A DNA stretch of 64,000 bases from assembly GCA_938023735.1 (NCBI GenBank), contig CALJDK010000036.1:1-64000 (forward strand). Direction: 5' to 3'. The stretch is from an uncultured Acidimicrobiales bacterium. Its GTDB lineage: Bacteria > Actinomycetota > Acidimicrobiia > Acidimicrobiales > SHLQ01. The notes beneath the pieces are model-generated. The model worked only from the letters and a program-made list of their open reading frames with translations. It was not told where the DNA came from and searched no databases. Positions 43,698 to 54,268 of this stretch are shown piece after piece. The position numbers were made by a program, and so were the translations under genes. How positions within the stretch are numbered: the stretch's first letter is position 1; every line of letters starts with the position of its first letter.

Positions 43698-46271
43698 ATG
43701 ATGAGTGAGCTCGACACCGATGTTGTGGTGGTTGGCGCCGGATTCGCGGGACTGTATTTGCTGCACCGGCTGCGAGGAATGGGCGTCTCGGCAACGGTGC
43801 TCGAAGCGGCCGACGACGTGGGCGGAACCTGGTATTGGAATCGGTATCCGGGCGCCCGGTGCGATATTCGAAGCCTCGACTACTCCTACAGCTTCGACCC
43901 CGAGCTTGAGCAGGAATGGGAGTGGTCCGAGAAGTTCGCCACCCAACCCGAAATCCTGCGATATCTCCAACACGTCGCCGATCGCCACGACCTCCGGAAG
44001 GACATCGAGTTCTCAAACAAGGTGACCTCTGCCGTTTGGGACGAGGAGTCCTCAACTTGGAAGGTCAGCAGGAGCGGCGGCGACCCCATCACCTGCCGGT
44101 GGTTCGTCATGGCAACCGGGTGCCTCTCCGAGCCCAAAGCGGTCGACATTCCGGGCGTCGAAACGTTCACCGGCCCTACCTACTTCAACAGCAGGTGGCC
44201 CCACGAGGGCGTGGATTTCAGCGGCATGAAGGTGGCGGTCATCGGCACCGGTTCGTCAGCCATCCAGTCGATACCGCTCATCGCCGAGCAGGCGAGCCAG
44301 CTCACGGTGTTTCAGCGCACGGCCAACTTCTCGGTGCCCGCCCACAACGGCGCTATCCCGGCCGACGAAGTGGCCGAGGTGCGGGCGCGGTATCCGGAGT
44401 ATCGCGAGGAGGCCCGCTACTCACGTGGTGGCGTAACGCTCCCCCAAAATCTCGAAGGCGCACAGATGGTTTCGGCCGACGAACGCAACGCCCGACTGGA
44501 GCGAGCCTGGGCCAAAGGCGACCTCCAGGGGTTCCTCAACACGTTCCCCGACACGATGCTCGACGAGGACTCCAACCGACTCGTGGCCGAGTTCATCCAC
44601 GACAAGATCCGCGCCGTGGTAGAGGATCCCGAAACCGCCGAGTCGTTGTGCGCGAAGGATCACCCCGTTGGGTCCAAACGTCTGTGCCTCGACACCAACT
44701 ACTTCGCCACGTACAACCTTCCGCACGTGCGCTTAGTCGACCTGAAGAACGACCCCATCACCGAGATCACGCCGTTGGGCATCACCACCGCTTCTGAAGC
44801 TCACGAGTTCGACGCCATCGTGTACGCCACCGGGTTCGACGCAATGACCGGCGCAATCGTGGCTGTCGACATGACCGGCCGAAACGGGCTGCGCCTCGAG
44901 GACAAATGGGCCGATGGACCGGCCACCTACCTGGGTCTCACCGTGCGCGACTTCCCCAACTTCTTCGCCATCACCGGCCCGCAGAGCCCATCGGTTTTGT
45001 CGAACATGGCTGTGTCGATCGAACAGCACGTCGAGTGGGTCAGCGACACCATCGAGACCATGCGCGACCGGGGGTTCACCTCGATGAACCCCACCGAAAC
45101 CGCCGAAGCCGGCTGGCAACAACACTGCCAGGACTGCGCCGACCTCACCATCTTTACCCGCGCCGACTCGTGGTACATGGGAGCAAACGTCCCGGGCAAA
45201 CCTCGCACGGTGCTGCCGTATCTTGGCGGCGTCGACACCTATCGCAAGACCTGCGACAAGGTGGCCGAGAATGACTTCTTTGGCTTTGAGCTGCGGGGTC
45301 CTGACCAGTCCCTTTGCAACGATGGCGTCGTCAACCGTCTCATGCCCGACGTGGCCATGGTGCTCGACATCATGGCGCAGATGGGCCTGCCACCCCTCGA
45401 ATCGATGTCGCCCGAAGAAGCCCGCGGATTCATGACAGCATCCGCCGAGCAAAGTCCACCGGGACCCGACGTCGGCGAGGTGCTCGATGGCACGTACCCC
45501 GGCGCCGATGGTCAGGACATGGCCTACCGCCTGTACCGGCCGGCCACCCCCGGGCCGCACCCAGTGGTTGCGTACTTCCATGGTGGCGGCTGGGTGCTCG
45601 GCGGCGCGGATTCCGACGATGCCCTTTGTCGTGACCTTTGCAACCAGTCCAACAGCATCATCGTCTCGGCCGATTATCGTCACGCCCCCGAGCATCCATT
45701 TCCCGCTGCGGTCGACGACGGGTATGCGGCCGTCACGTGGATATCGGACAACGCGGAATCCTTGGGCGGACTGGCCGGATCGATCGTCGTTGCCGGCTGG
45801 AGCGCCGGTGCCAACGTGGCCACGGTGGCCGCCCAGACCGCTCGGGACAACAACTCCCCCGCCATCGCGGGACAGGTTCTGCTGCACCCCGTCACCGACA
45901 GCGACATGTCGCGGGCCTCCTATGTCGAGAACGCTGAAGGGTACGTGCTTACTACCGCGCTGATGACCTGGTTCTGGGACCACTACTGTGATGCCGCCGA
46001 CCGTACCGACCCTCGAGCCGCGCCGATCCGTGGTGACCTGGCTGGGCTTCCCCCAACGCTAGTGGTGACGGCCGAATTCGATCCGCTGCGCGACGAAGGC
46101 GCGGCCTACGTCGAAGCGCTTCAGGCCGCAGGTGTCGATGCCCGCGGACTGCCGCTTCGCGGCCAAACCCATACCTCCATCGGTGGCGTCGGACTGTTCA
46201 TCTCCCCCCGATCGGCCCGAGCCGAAGTCGCCGAAACATTGGCGTCGTTCGCTTCGGCAACCGTGGGATAA
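43698..46271 (+). CDS. Fusion: N-terminal Baeyer-Villiger-type flavin monooxygenase plus C-terminal HSL-family alpha/beta hydrolase
   Basis: FAD motif '[16 protein letters not shown]', '[27 protein letters not shown]', fingerprint-like '[12 protein letters not shown]', '[10 protein letters not shown]'; then '[18 protein letters not shown]', '[11 protein letters not shown]', 'GWSAGANVA', 'EFDPLRDEG', 'GQTHTS'. One uninterrupted frame. Confidence 0.93.
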   Translation: MMSELDTDVVVVGAGFAGLYLLHRLRGMGVSATVLEAADDVGGTWYWNRYPGARCDIRSLDYSYSFDPELEQEWEWSEKFATQPEILRYLQHVADRHDLRKDIEFSNKVTSAVWDEESSTWKVSRSGGDPITCRWFVMATGCLSEPKAVDIPGVETFTGPTYFNSRWPHEGVDFSGMKVAVIGTGSSAIQSIPLIAEQASQLTVFQRTANFSVPAHNGAIPADEVAEVRARYPEYREEARYSRGGVTLPQNLEGAQMVSADERNARLERAWAKGDLQGFLNTFPDTMLDEDSNRLVAEFIHDKIRAVVEDPETAESLCAKDHPVGSKRLCLDTNYFATYNLPHVRLVDLKNDPITEITPLGITTASEAHEFDAIVYATGFDAMTGAIVAVDMTGRNGLRLEDKWADGPATYLGLTVRDFPNFFAITGPQSPSVLSNMAVSIEQHVEWVSDTIETMRDRGFTSMNPTETAEAGWQQHCQDCADLTIFTRADSWYMGANVPGKPRTVLPYLGGVDTYRKTCDKVAENDFFGFELRGPDQSLCNDGVVNRLMPDVAMVLDIMAQMGLPPLESMSPEEARGFMTASAEQSPPGPDVGEVLDGTYPGADGQDMAYRLYRPATPGPHPVVAYFHGGGWVLGGADSDDALCRDLCNQSNSIIVSADYRHAPEHPFPAAVDDGYAAVTWISDNAESLGGLAGSIVVAGWSAGANVATVAAQTARDNNSPAIAGQVLLHPVTDSDMSRASYVENAEGYVLTTALMTWFWDHYCDAADRTDPRAAPIRGDLAGLPPTLVVTAEFDPLRDEGAAYVEALQAAGVDARGLPLRGQTHTSIGGVGLFISPRSARAEVAETLASFASATVG

Positions 46272-46342
46272 ACATCTCGACATCACCGCGAGTAACACTC
46301 CGTAGGCCGAACGACTTAGTCGGAAGCATCCGCCGCCGATAG

Positions 46343-47251
46343 GTGGAGGTGGAAAAGGCCGATCGTGAAAACACCGATTCTGAGGGCTCGGCCGATACCG
46401 AGGCTCCTACCTCGCGCTCAGAACCGGGCCTGGTCAATCGAGCTTTCACGGCAACCACACTGATCGTGGGTTTCGGCATCATCGTGATCATGTTGTTCGC
46501 GACGTTCGCTCCCGGACCACGACCGTTTCTTCGCGGCCGGGTTGAGGTGCTTGGTTCGACCGAATCCACGGTCGCGCCCGTCTCCGCCAGTTCTTCGGCT
46601 TCCGAGACCAGTGCGCCGAGTAGTTCCCTCCCCGACGAGTCGACGATCGACCCCAACGACGACTGGAGTGGCGCAGTCTTCGGCGTCAGAGATACCACTT
46701 TCGGCGACGAACCGGTTCTCGACGCGCTTCACACTCGATGCAGCGATGAAGATCACCTCGCCTGCGACGACCTGGTTGCGCTGACCAGTGAGACCCGATC
46801 GCCCTATGAGCTATGGGGTCTCACCTGTGGAGACCGCTCAGATCTCATCACCGGCACCTGCGTGGAGCGCTTCGGAGACCAAGCCGACACCCCGAGCGTC
46901 GACCTGTCTATCGGCGATTGCCTTGCTTTGCCTCGTTCCGCAGACGGCACCACTCGAATACTCGACTGTCAACAACCACACGATGCGCAACTCTTCGCCC
47001 ACTTCGCGAGCAACGACCCGCTGCAAGCACTCGACGGCTCGTTCTATGTGGGCCCCGAGGTCCTGGAGTCGATGAATGCCGTCTGCACCGCCGCCGCCAC
47101 TCGTTTGCTATCGGACGACTCCTGGGCGTTTCCAACCGATCTTCGGGCCGGAGTAATCGCTCCTACCGCTGCTTCGGCTGATCGGCTGTTTGGGTGTTTC
47201 CTCTGGGCACCCGGCTGGCCGCTTGAAGAATCGCTTTTTGCTAGAGGCTGA
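46343..47251 (+). CDS. Single-TM protein with septum-formation-like extracytoplasmic region
   Basis: TM 'FTATTLIVGFGIIVIMLFATF', then 'GDCLALPRSADGTTRILDCQQPHDAQLFAHF', similar in pattern to the septum formation domain. Confidence 0.65.
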   Translation: MEVEKADRENTDSEGSADTEAPTSRSEPGLVNRAFTATTLIVGFGIIVIMLFATFAPGPRPFLRGRVEVLGSTESTVAPVSASSSASETSAPSSSLPDESTIDPNDDWSGAVFGVRDTTFGDEPVLDALHTRCSDEDHLACDDLVALTSETRSPYELWGLTCGDRSDLITGTCVERFGDQADTPSVDLSIGDCLALPRSADGTTRILDCQQPHDAQLFAHFASNDPLQALDGSFYVGPEVLESMNAVCTAAATRLLSDDSWAFPTDLRAGVIAPTAASADRLFGCFLWAPGWPLEESLFARG

Positions 47252-47279
47252 TTCGATAGTCACGTCGTTCTGACAGGCT

Positions 47280-48875
47280 ATGGACCGGACCAAGCCGATA
47301 CCGTTGATGTCCTTGGCTCTCACTGAATCCCCAACCGAAGTCCACGCGGCAATCGACCTCGGCACGAACTCGTTTCACCTGCTTGTGGCCGAGGTGAACG
47401 CCGAGGGGCGCCTCGAAATTCTCACCCGCGAGAAGGAGCCGGTTCGCTTGGGTTCAGGGTCGGGCGACATGTCCGAACTGCACCCCGACGCCATCGACCG
47501 CGGCATTGAATGTCTCAAACGCTTCAAGAAGATTGCCGACACCTTCGATGCCGACATCACGGCGGTCGCCACCAGCGCCACCCGCGAAGCGGCCAACCGA
47601 AGCGTGTTCGTCAAACGGGCCCGCAAGGAAGCGAAAATTGACGTGTCGGTGATCTCGGGCGTCGAAGAGGCCCGACTCATCCACCTCGGGGTCCTTCAGG
47701 CGGTCCCGGTGTTCAAAGACCAGGTGCTGGTCATCGACATCGGCGGCGGAAGCACCGAATCGATCATTGGCAAACGAGGCAAGGTCATCGACGCCCGCTC
47801 GCAGAAGCTGGGACACATCCGGTTAACCGATCGGTTCTTTGCTGGCGGACGGATCCGCAAAGGTTCGGTCGAAGAATGCCGGACCTACATCCGCAGCTTT
47901 CTGGCGCCGGTCGCCCGCGACCTCTCGAAGATCGGCTTCGACACTGCGGTTGGTAGCTCGGGCACGATCGGTGCGATTGCCAAAATTATTGAACATCGCA
48001 AGGGCCGCGAGCCGAACCGGTGGGTCAACAACGTCACATTCAGCCGGAAGGATCTGGCCCAAACCGTTGACGCCCTGATCAGCGCAAAGACCGTCAAACA
48101 ACGACTGCTGATTGCAGGGCTCGACGAAGGGCGCGCCGACGTCATCGTTGGCGGCGCGCTGCTTCTCGAAGGGCTCTTCGAATCGCTGGGCATCAAAGAG
48201 ATGACGGTGTCGTCCTATGCCCTCCGAGAAGGCGTGCTTCTCGACCAAGTACGACGAGGCGACGACGAGGCCTTTCACCACCTGTCCGATCTACGTCGCG
48301 AGCGGGTGCTTCGTCTTGCCGATGCCTTTCACGAAGACCTCGATCACGTACTTCATGCCACCGACCTTTCGCTCGAGATCTTCGATGCCACCGTCGATCT
48401 TCATCAGCTAGGCATGGCCGAGCGCGACCTTCTTGAGGCCGCTGGAATGCTGCACAACGTCGGCCTCTTCGTCAGTCACGCCGCCCATCACAAGCACTCG
48501 TACTACGTGATCCGCAACAGCGATCAGCTGGTTGGTTTCACCGAACACGAGATCGAACTCATCGCACAGATTGCCCGGTATCACCGGAAGAGCTTTCCCA
48601 AACCGAAGCACTCGGAATACATGGACCTTCGGCCTAGCGAACGCAAGACGGTGTCGATTCTTGCCGGAATGCTCCGCATTGGCATCGCTCTCGATCGGAC
48701 TCGTTCGGCAGCGGTGGCTGACGTCGAGGCCCACATCGCGCCCCGCACCAAGAAGGTCACCATTACGCCCACGATTCGCAAGAAGGCCGATGCGTCGCTC
48801 GAGCTCTACACCGCTCGGGAACGGTGCGGTCTGCTGGCCGAGGCGCTGGGTAAGCCGGTCGAGGTGGTTGCCTAA
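47280..48875 (+). CDS. ppx: Ppx/GppA-family exopolyphosphatase
   Basis: 'HAAIDLGTNSFHLLVAEV', 'AVATSATREAANRSVFVKRARKEAKIDVSVISGVEEARLIHLGVL', 'VLVIDIGGGSTESIIG'; HD-like C-terminus. Confidence 0.9.
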   Translation: MDRTKPIPLMSLALTESPTEVHAAIDLGTNSFHLLVAEVNAEGRLEILTREKEPVRLGSGSGDMSELHPDAIDRGIECLKRFKKIADTFDADITAVATSATREAANRSVFVKRARKEAKIDVSVISGVEEARLIHLGVLQAVPVFKDQVLVIDIGGGSTESIIGKRGKVIDARSQKLGHIRLTDRFFAGGRIRKGSVEECRTYIRSFLAPVARDLSKIGFDTAVGSSGTIGAIAKIIEHRKGREPNRWVNNVTFSRKDLAQTVDALISAKTVKQRLLIAGLDEGRADVIVGGALLLEGLFESLGIKEMTVSSYALREGVLLDQVRRGDDEAFHHLSDLRRERVLRLADAFHEDLDHVLHATDLSLEIFDATVDLHQLGMAERDLLEAAGMLHNVGLFVSHAAHHKHSYYVIRNSDQLVGFTEHEIELIAQIARYHRKSFPKPKHSEYMDLRPSERKTVSILAGMLRIGIALDRTRSAAVADVEAHIAPRTKKVTITPTIRKKADASLELYTARERCGLLAEALGKPVEVVA

Positions 48876-51514
48876 TGCTGAGCAACTTTGTTCTGTTCTT
48901 TGCCAAACGGCCAAAGGTGACGATCACGTCCTGGGCTGCGCTGGTGGTTGTCGGCGCGCTCATGTTTGCGTTCGTTTTGCCGCGCAACGGCTTTCCCGCA
49001 GTCGATGTTCCGATCGCTATCGCGCAGGGAAGTTATCTGGTCGATGACAAAGACGCGGTCGACGCCGACATTCTTCAACCGATGACCGCGGCGGTGGAAG
49101 ATCTCGAAGACGTCAAGGGCATCAATACCTTTGCGTCCGACAACGGCTTCACGTTCGTCGCCGACCTTGACACCTCGCGTACTTCGGCCGAAGGAGCTGC
49201 TCTGCTTCTCGACCGGTTTGCCGATATCGGACTCCCGCCCGAGGCCGAGTTCTCGGTGCTCGAAGTCGACGCTGGTCTGTTGTTCAACGAATTCGAGCTG
49301 CTCGCGGCAGTGCAGGGCCCAAGCGGAACGTCGCCCGAAGAGTTGGAGGCGATAGCCGAACCGGTCGTGGCGCTGCTCGAGGCGCATCCCGATGTCGAAC
49401 GGGCCGAGGTTCTCGAACTCCTGACGTCGGGCACCGATCCCGGCACCGGCGAACCCGTCACCCGGCAGGTGAACTTCAACGAGCTCTCGCTTGGAGGTGG
49501 CGATCCGCTTCCGGCCGTGTCGATTGGCGTTGCCGCCGCAGATGGGGTCGACGCAATCGGCATCGACGCAGCAGCCACCGAGGCGCTCAAGCGCGCCGAG
49601 GTTCCCGAGGGCTTCACCGCAGTGGTGTCGTTCAATCAGGCAACGCAGATCCGTGAACAAATCTCGTCGCTGCAGCGCAACGTTCTCACCGGCATTCTGG
49701 CCGTCGCAGTGGTGAGCTTCCTGCTTATCTCTTGGCGGTCGTCGCTCATCACGTCATTGTTCATTCTCACGGTGATGGCGGTTGCGATGATCGTGCTGTG
49801 GGTCGTGGGGATCTCGCTCAACACCGTCTCTCTGTTCGGGTTGATTCTTGCCTTAGGTCTCTTTGTCGACGACGCGATCGTTATCGCCGAAGCGATCGAC
49901 GCGTTTCGCGACGAAGGCGGCTCGCCGACCGACGTCATCCGGCGAGCCATCAAACGAGTAGGCGCTGCCAGCGTTTCCGGCACGCTCACGACGGTTCTGG
50001 TGTTTGCACCAATGCTCTTTGTCTCGGGCATTCTTGGCGAATTCATCCGCGAACTACCGATCACGGTCATCATCGGCTTGTTGTTGTCACTGCTGCTTTC
50101 GTTGGTGTTCATTCCAACGGCGACTCGCGTTGTGGTCCTCAACAGCGACCCGAAACCCGGACTCTTCAGCGGTGTCGAAGCCCGACTTGCCCGAGCCGTG
50201 GCGTCCTTGCCTGGGCAACTTCGTTCAAGCCCAATCCGGGGCCGCATCATCGCGATTTCGATGTTTCTGCTGAGCCTGGCCCTCACCTTCGCCGGTATTC
50301 AGATTGCCGGGCAGGTTGGTTTCGATATTTTCCCGGCACAGTCCGACTCCAACGAAATTGGCATCGACTACGAGTTCGAACCTGGCACCTCCATCGAAGG
50401 CGCTTCGGCGAAGGTCAACGAGATCAACCAACTCATCGAGTCCGAGTTCGGCGACCTCATCGAACGAAACTACGTGTACTTCGGAACCGAGCGGAGTGCC
50501 GGAGGCCAGATCACACTCATCGACCTGGGTTCGCGAGATCTCACCTCGCCGCAGATCGTCGACCTCATCGAACCGGTTGTCGATCAGGTCGATGGCGTGC
50601 GGGTGGCGGTCGGAATTCTGTCGAATGGCCCTCCCGAATCCGAGTTTCCCTTCAGCGTTCAGCTCTTCGGCGAGGATCTGGCCACCGTGTCGGCTCTTGC
50701 GGGCGAGATCCAAACGGCGCTCGAAGCCAACGAGTTCGAGCGTGGCAACGGCAGCACCTTTGAAGTTATTGAAACCCGCGTTGATCTTGCCGACATCGTT
50801 GCTCGCACCGACGGCCGCAGGGTCATTGAGGTTCTTGCTCGCTATGAAGACGAGGACACCACCACCCTCCTCGACGTGACCGAGAGCTTCCTGCAAGAGC
50901 GGTTCGACGAAGATGCGCTAGCCGAGCGTGGTCTACCTGCCGACACGTTGGGCTTCGATTTTGGCCAAGAAAGCGAAAACGAGGAGTCTTTCGGGTCGAC
51001 CATCTCGGCGTTTATTACGGCTCTGGCAATGATGTTCGTGTTGCTGATGGTCCAGTTCCGGTCCCTGCTTCAGCCACTGCTCGTGTTCCTAGCGATTCCG
51101 TTTGGATTCTTTGGCGTCTTCGGCGGGCTCTGGCTTACCGGCAACCCGGTGAGCTTCTTCGTGATGCTTGGGCTGATCGGCCTCATCGGTATCGCAGTGA
51201 ACAACACGATTCTGCTCACCGATTTCGCCAATCAGGAACGCCGCGCTGGCGCCGACCGCGTCAGCGCGATCGAGACGGCGATCCGTCGTCGGTTCCGTCC
51301 CCTCATTGCGACATCGCTCACCACGGTTGCGGGCCTTTTGCCGCTGGCGCTCACCGACCCGTTCTGGGAGCCGCTGGCATTCACCATCATCTTCGGTCTC
51401 CTCAGCAGCACCCTGCTCGTGATCCTGAGTTTCCCCTACTACTACGTCTTCATAGAGTGGATCAGAGACTCCTTGAAGGCCCTAAGAAAGAGGCTCCGAG
51501 GCGCTCCAGCCTAA
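48875..51514 (+). CDS. RND-superfamily efflux permease (AcrB/HAE-like)
   Basis: 879 aa, about 12 TM, 'SLFGLILALGLFVDDAIVIAEAIDAFRDEGGSP', 'MLGLIGLIGIAVNNTILLTDFANQER'. TAATG overlap with ppx. Confidence 0.9.
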   Translation: MLSNFVLFFAKRPKVTITSWAALVVVGALMFAFVLPRNGFPAVDVPIAIAQGSYLVDDKDAVDADILQPMTAAVEDLEDVKGINTFASDNGFTFVADLDTSRTSAEGAALLLDRFADIGLPPEAEFSVLEVDAGLLFNEFELLAAVQGPSGTSPEELEAIAEPVVALLEAHPDVERAEVLELLTSGTDPGTGEPVTRQVNFNELSLGGGDPLPAVSIGVAAADGVDAIGIDAAATEALKRAEVPEGFTAVVSFNQATQIREQISSLQRNVLTGILAVAVVSFLLISWRSSLITSLFILTVMAVAMIVLWVVGISLNTVSLFGLILALGLFVDDAIVIAEAIDAFRDEGGSPTDVIRRAIKRVGAASVSGTLTTVLVFAPMLFVSGILGEFIRELPITVIIGLLLSLLLSLVFIPTATRVVVLNSDPKPGLFSGVEARLARAVASLPGQLRSSPIRGRIIAISMFLLSLALTFAGIQIAGQVGFDIFPAQSDSNEIGIDYEFEPGTSIEGASAKVNEINQLIESEFGDLIERNYVYFGTERSAGGQITLIDLGSRDLTSPQIVDLIEPVVDQVDGVRVAVGILSNGPPESEFPFSVQLFGEDLATVSALAGEIQTALEANEFERGNGSTFEVIETRVDLADIVARTDGRRVIEVLARYEDEDTTTLLDVTESFLQERFDEDALAERGLPADTLGFDFGQESENEESFGSTISAFITALAMMFVLLMVQFRSLLQPLLVFLAIPFGFFGVFGGLWLTGNPVSFFVMLGLIGLIGIAVNNTILLTDFANQERRAGADRVSAIETAIRRRFRPLIATSLTTVAGLLPLALTDPFWEPLAFTIIFGLLSSTLLVILSFPYYYVFIEWIRDSLKALRKRLRGAPA

Positions 51515-51572
51515 GCCGCCCAGACAGGCCCACCTTCGCCACAGCCAAACCCGACCGACCGACTAAGACCGA

Positions 51573-51708
51573 CGGTGCCTGTCGACGGTGCCTGGAACCT
51601 TCGGAGCAAATAGTTCCTGGCACCTAGAGCGCTAATGGTTCCTGGCACCTTTTGGGGTGTCTGGTACCTGGCACCTTTTGGGGTGTTTGGTGCCAGGTAC
51701 AAAAGTCC
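51573..51708. repeat. Intergenic cluster 2 of GGTnCCwGGnACC palindromic repeat, inverted relative to cluster 1
   Basis: GGTGCCTGGAACC 51587-51599, GTTCCTGGCACC 51613-51624, GGTTCCTGGCACC 51637-51649, GGTACCTGGCACC 51663-51675, GGTGCCAGGTAC 51689-51700. Confidence 0.92.
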
Positions 51709-51834
51709 AAATGAGCAAATGCCACGACCGAAGGACTGGAGTCGTGCCGGAGCGCCAGCGGAGGCCGATAGAGAAACCGGAGCCTGATAGCGAAACGCAG
51801 AGAGAGCGAACTTGTGAGCGAACGACCAAAGCTC

Positions 51835-52689
51835 CTAGTAGTCGTAGAAGCCTTTGCCGGTCTTTCGGCCGAGGAGGCCGCCCTCTACCATGCGACTGAG
51901 GAGCGGTGGTGGGGCGTAGAGCTGCTCTTTGTATTCGTCGAACATGGCCACGGCGACGTGATGAATGGTGTCGAGGCCGATCATGTCGCTCAGGGTGAGC
52001 GGGCCCATCGGGTGACCACAGCCGAGCTTCATGCCGTTGTCGATGTCTTCGACCGTTGCGTGGCCGTCGCCGAGCATGCGGATTGCGGCGACGAGGTACG
52101 GCACCAGCAGGAAGTTGACGATGAATCCCGAACGGTCGGGAGCCATTACCGGCTCTTTGTCGAGACGGTCGGCGGCGAAGGTTCGCACCCGGTCGACAAC
52201 ATCGTCGCTTGTGAGGATCGACGGAATGACCTCCACCAGCTTCATAACCGGAGCGGGGTTGAAGAAATGCAGACCCACCACGTTCTCTGGCCGCTTCGTG
52301 CTCACGGCGATCGATGCGATCGGAATCGACGACGTGTTCGAGGCGAAGATGGCCTCGGGCTTGGTGCAGACCTCGTCAAGCGCCTGGAAGATCTCGTGCT
52401 TGACCTGCGGTGACTCGACAACGGCCTCGACGACCAGGTCACAGTCGGCGAGGTCGGCGAGGTCGGTGGTGTAGCTCAGGTTGGCAATGGCCGCATCGTG
52501 GGCGTCCTGTTCGATCTTGCCGCGGTCGAGTGCCTTCCCGAAGGAACCGGAGAGACGCTTCTCGGCTCCTTCGACGGCTTCGGCGTTGATCTCGCGAATG
52601 ATGACCTTACATCCGGCCTTTGCGGCGAGTTCGGCGATTCCGGCGCCCATCTGGCCGCCGCCTACCAATCCGACTGTGTCGATCGACAT
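51835..52689 (-). CDS. 3-hydroxybutyryl-CoA dehydrogenase family protein
   Basis: 'MSIDTVGLVGGGQMGAGIAELAAKAGCKVIIREINAEAV', 'ASNTSSIPIASIAVSTKRPENVVGLHFFNPAPVMKLVEVI', 'MGPLTLSDMIGLDTIHHV'. Confidence 0.93.
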   Translation of the reverse strand: MSIDTVGLVGGGQMGAGIAELAAKAGCKVIIREINAEAVEGAEKRLSGSFGKALDRGKIEQDAHDAAIANLSYTTDLADLADCDLVVEAVVESPQVKHEIFQALDEVCTKPEAIFASNTSSIPIASIAVSTKRPENVVGLHFFNPAPVMKLVEVIPSILTSDDVVDRVRTFAADRLDKEPVMAPDRSGFIVNFLLVPYLVAAIRMLGDGHATVEDIDNGMKLGCGHPMGPLTLSDMIGLDTIHHVAVAMFDEYKEQLYAPPPLLSRMVEGGLLGRKTGKGFYDY

Positions 52690-52803
52690 GTGATTTCTCC
52701 TGTTTGGTTCGTGGCTGAAAATAGCCAACGCCGCCGGGTTCGAAGGAATCCGCAGATTCCAAACTCGATCCCGGCGGCGGTTGGTACGTGTTCGTACGTG
52801 TGG

Positions 52804-53364
52804 TTAGTCGTCGTGCTCGGTGATGGTTACCGACTGAATGACGACATCGGTGAGCGGCTTATCACCGGGAGCGGTGTCGACGTTCTGGAGCGCATCGACA
52901 ACATCGAGGCCGGCGACAACCTTGCCGAACAGTGAGTACTGCGGCGGCAGGCCGACACCCGAGGGGCCGCTGACGATGAAGAATTGGCTGCCGTTGGTGT
53001 TTGGACCAGCGTTGGCCATGGCCAACGAGCCGATTTCGTAGCGTCCGGGTGAGGGAAGCTCATCTTCAAAGCGATAGCCGGGGCCGCCTCGGCCGGTTCC
53101 GGTGGGGTCGCCGCCCTGGCACATGAATCCCTGGATGATGCGGTGGAAAATGATGCCTTCGTAGTATTTGTAGCGGGCCAGAACAACGAAGTTGTTGACG
53201 GTCTTGGGGGCAGCCGCGGCATCGAGAGCGATGGTCATGGTGCCCATCGAGGTAACCATCTCGGCGGTGTAGCGCTTCGAGGGGTCGATGCACATTGGTG
53301 GTGCGGAGTCGAACTCAACTTTGCGTTCGCTCGAACCATCTGCGGGCGGGCATTCGGTGGCCAT
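52804..53364 (-). CDS. Cyclophilin-type peptidyl-prolyl cis-trans isomerase
   Basis: 'IIFHRIIQGFMCQGGDPTGTGRGGPGYRFEDE', 'SLAMANAGPNTNGSQFFIV', 'YSLFGKVVAGLDVVDAL'. Start 53364 or 53373. Confidence 0.93.
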   Translation of the reverse strand: MATECPPADGSSERKVEFDSAPPMCIDPSKRYTAEMVTSMGTMTIALDAAAAPKTVNNFVVLARYKYYEGIIFHRIIQGFMCQGGDPTGTGRGGPGYRFEDELPSPGRYEIGSLAMANAGPNTNGSQFFIVSGPSGVGLPPQYSLFGKVVAGLDVVDALQNVDTAPGDKPLTDVVIQSVTITEHDD

Positions 53365-53443
53365 ACTTTCCACTTTTCCTTACTTGTTTTGAAACTTGTC
53401 TTGGGTACGCGAATTGACCGACCAACTCTTTCACGGATTGGTT

Positions 53444-54268
53444 CTAGGTACGCGCTTGGGCGAGCGCGTAGAACGCAACCGCTGCCGCCGTGCCCACATT
53501 GATGGAGTCGACGTCGGCCTGCATAGGTATGCGGAGTTTGCGGTCGCTGGCTTCGATGGTCTCGGCGGTAAGGCCGGGGCCTTCCGCTCCGACCAGCAAC
53601 GCCACGTTCTGGTTAGGGTTAACGCGGAGTTGGCTGATGTCTTCGGCGGCTTTATCAGGGGTGAGGGCAAAGGTCGTGTAGCCGGCGTCGGCCAACGCCG
53701 AAAGGCTCTGAGGCATCTGCCCGATGCGGGCGTGCGGGATGGCAAACACCTCGCCCATCGATACCCGAACGGCCCGCCGATACAGCGGGTCACATGAGGT
53801 TGGGTCAAAGAGCACGCTTTCGATTCCCAGACCAGCAGCACAACGCATGATGACACCCATGTTGGTCGGGTTGTTCACCCCTTCGGTGACCAGTACGGTT
53901 CGCGAACCCTGAAGAAGATCAGCGACGTGATGCTCGGGTGGTCGCACAAAACAGGCGATGGGGTCGCGTAGTTCGGTGCGGCCCGCCACCTTTTGCAGCA
54001 CCTCGGGTCCTGCGAGAAGAACGTCGGCGCCGGAAGGAAGTGTGGGCAGTGGACGAGTGCGGGCCTGATCGACCAGCACACATTCGAGCTGGTGGCCGGC
54101 TCGCAGTGCACGATCGATGACCACGTCGCCCTCGCCGATGAATGAACCGGCCATGTCGCCGCCCGGCCGCTCACGAAGTTGACGAAGCTTGTGATCGCGT
54201 AGCCCGAGAAAGACCGCGAGTCGCGGGTCGTCGGGATCACTGACGACCGAAGAGTTGGCGTCAGTCAA
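53444..54268 (-). CDS. SpoU/TrmH-family RNA methyltransferase
   Basis: Probable TTG start at 54268 (LTDANSSVVSDPDD). 'VLVTEGVNNPTNMGVIMRCAAGLGIESVLFDPTSCDPLYRRAVRVSMG', 'ALLVGAEGPGLTAETIEASDRKLRIPMQADVDSINVGTAAAVAFYAL'. Confidence 0.9.
   Translation of the reverse strand: MTDANSSVVSDPDDPRLAVFLGLRDHKLRQLRERPGGDMAGSFIGEGDVVIDRALRAGHQLECVLVDQARTRPLPTLPSGADVLLAGPEVLQKVAGRTELRDPIACFVRPPEHHVADLLQGSRTVLVTEGVNNPTNMGVIMRCAAGLGIESVLFDPTSCDPLYRRAVRVSMGEVFAIPHARIGQMPQSLSALADAGYTTFALTPDKAAEDISQLRVNPNQNVALLVGAEGPGLTAETIEASDRKLRIPMQADVDSINVGTAAAVAFYALAQART

Noticed and set aside
51511-51829. Short ORFs (e.g. MYLAPNTPKGARYQTPQKVPGT...) in the intergenic repeat
   Set aside because: Translations of the GGTnCCwGGnACC repeat, not proteins.
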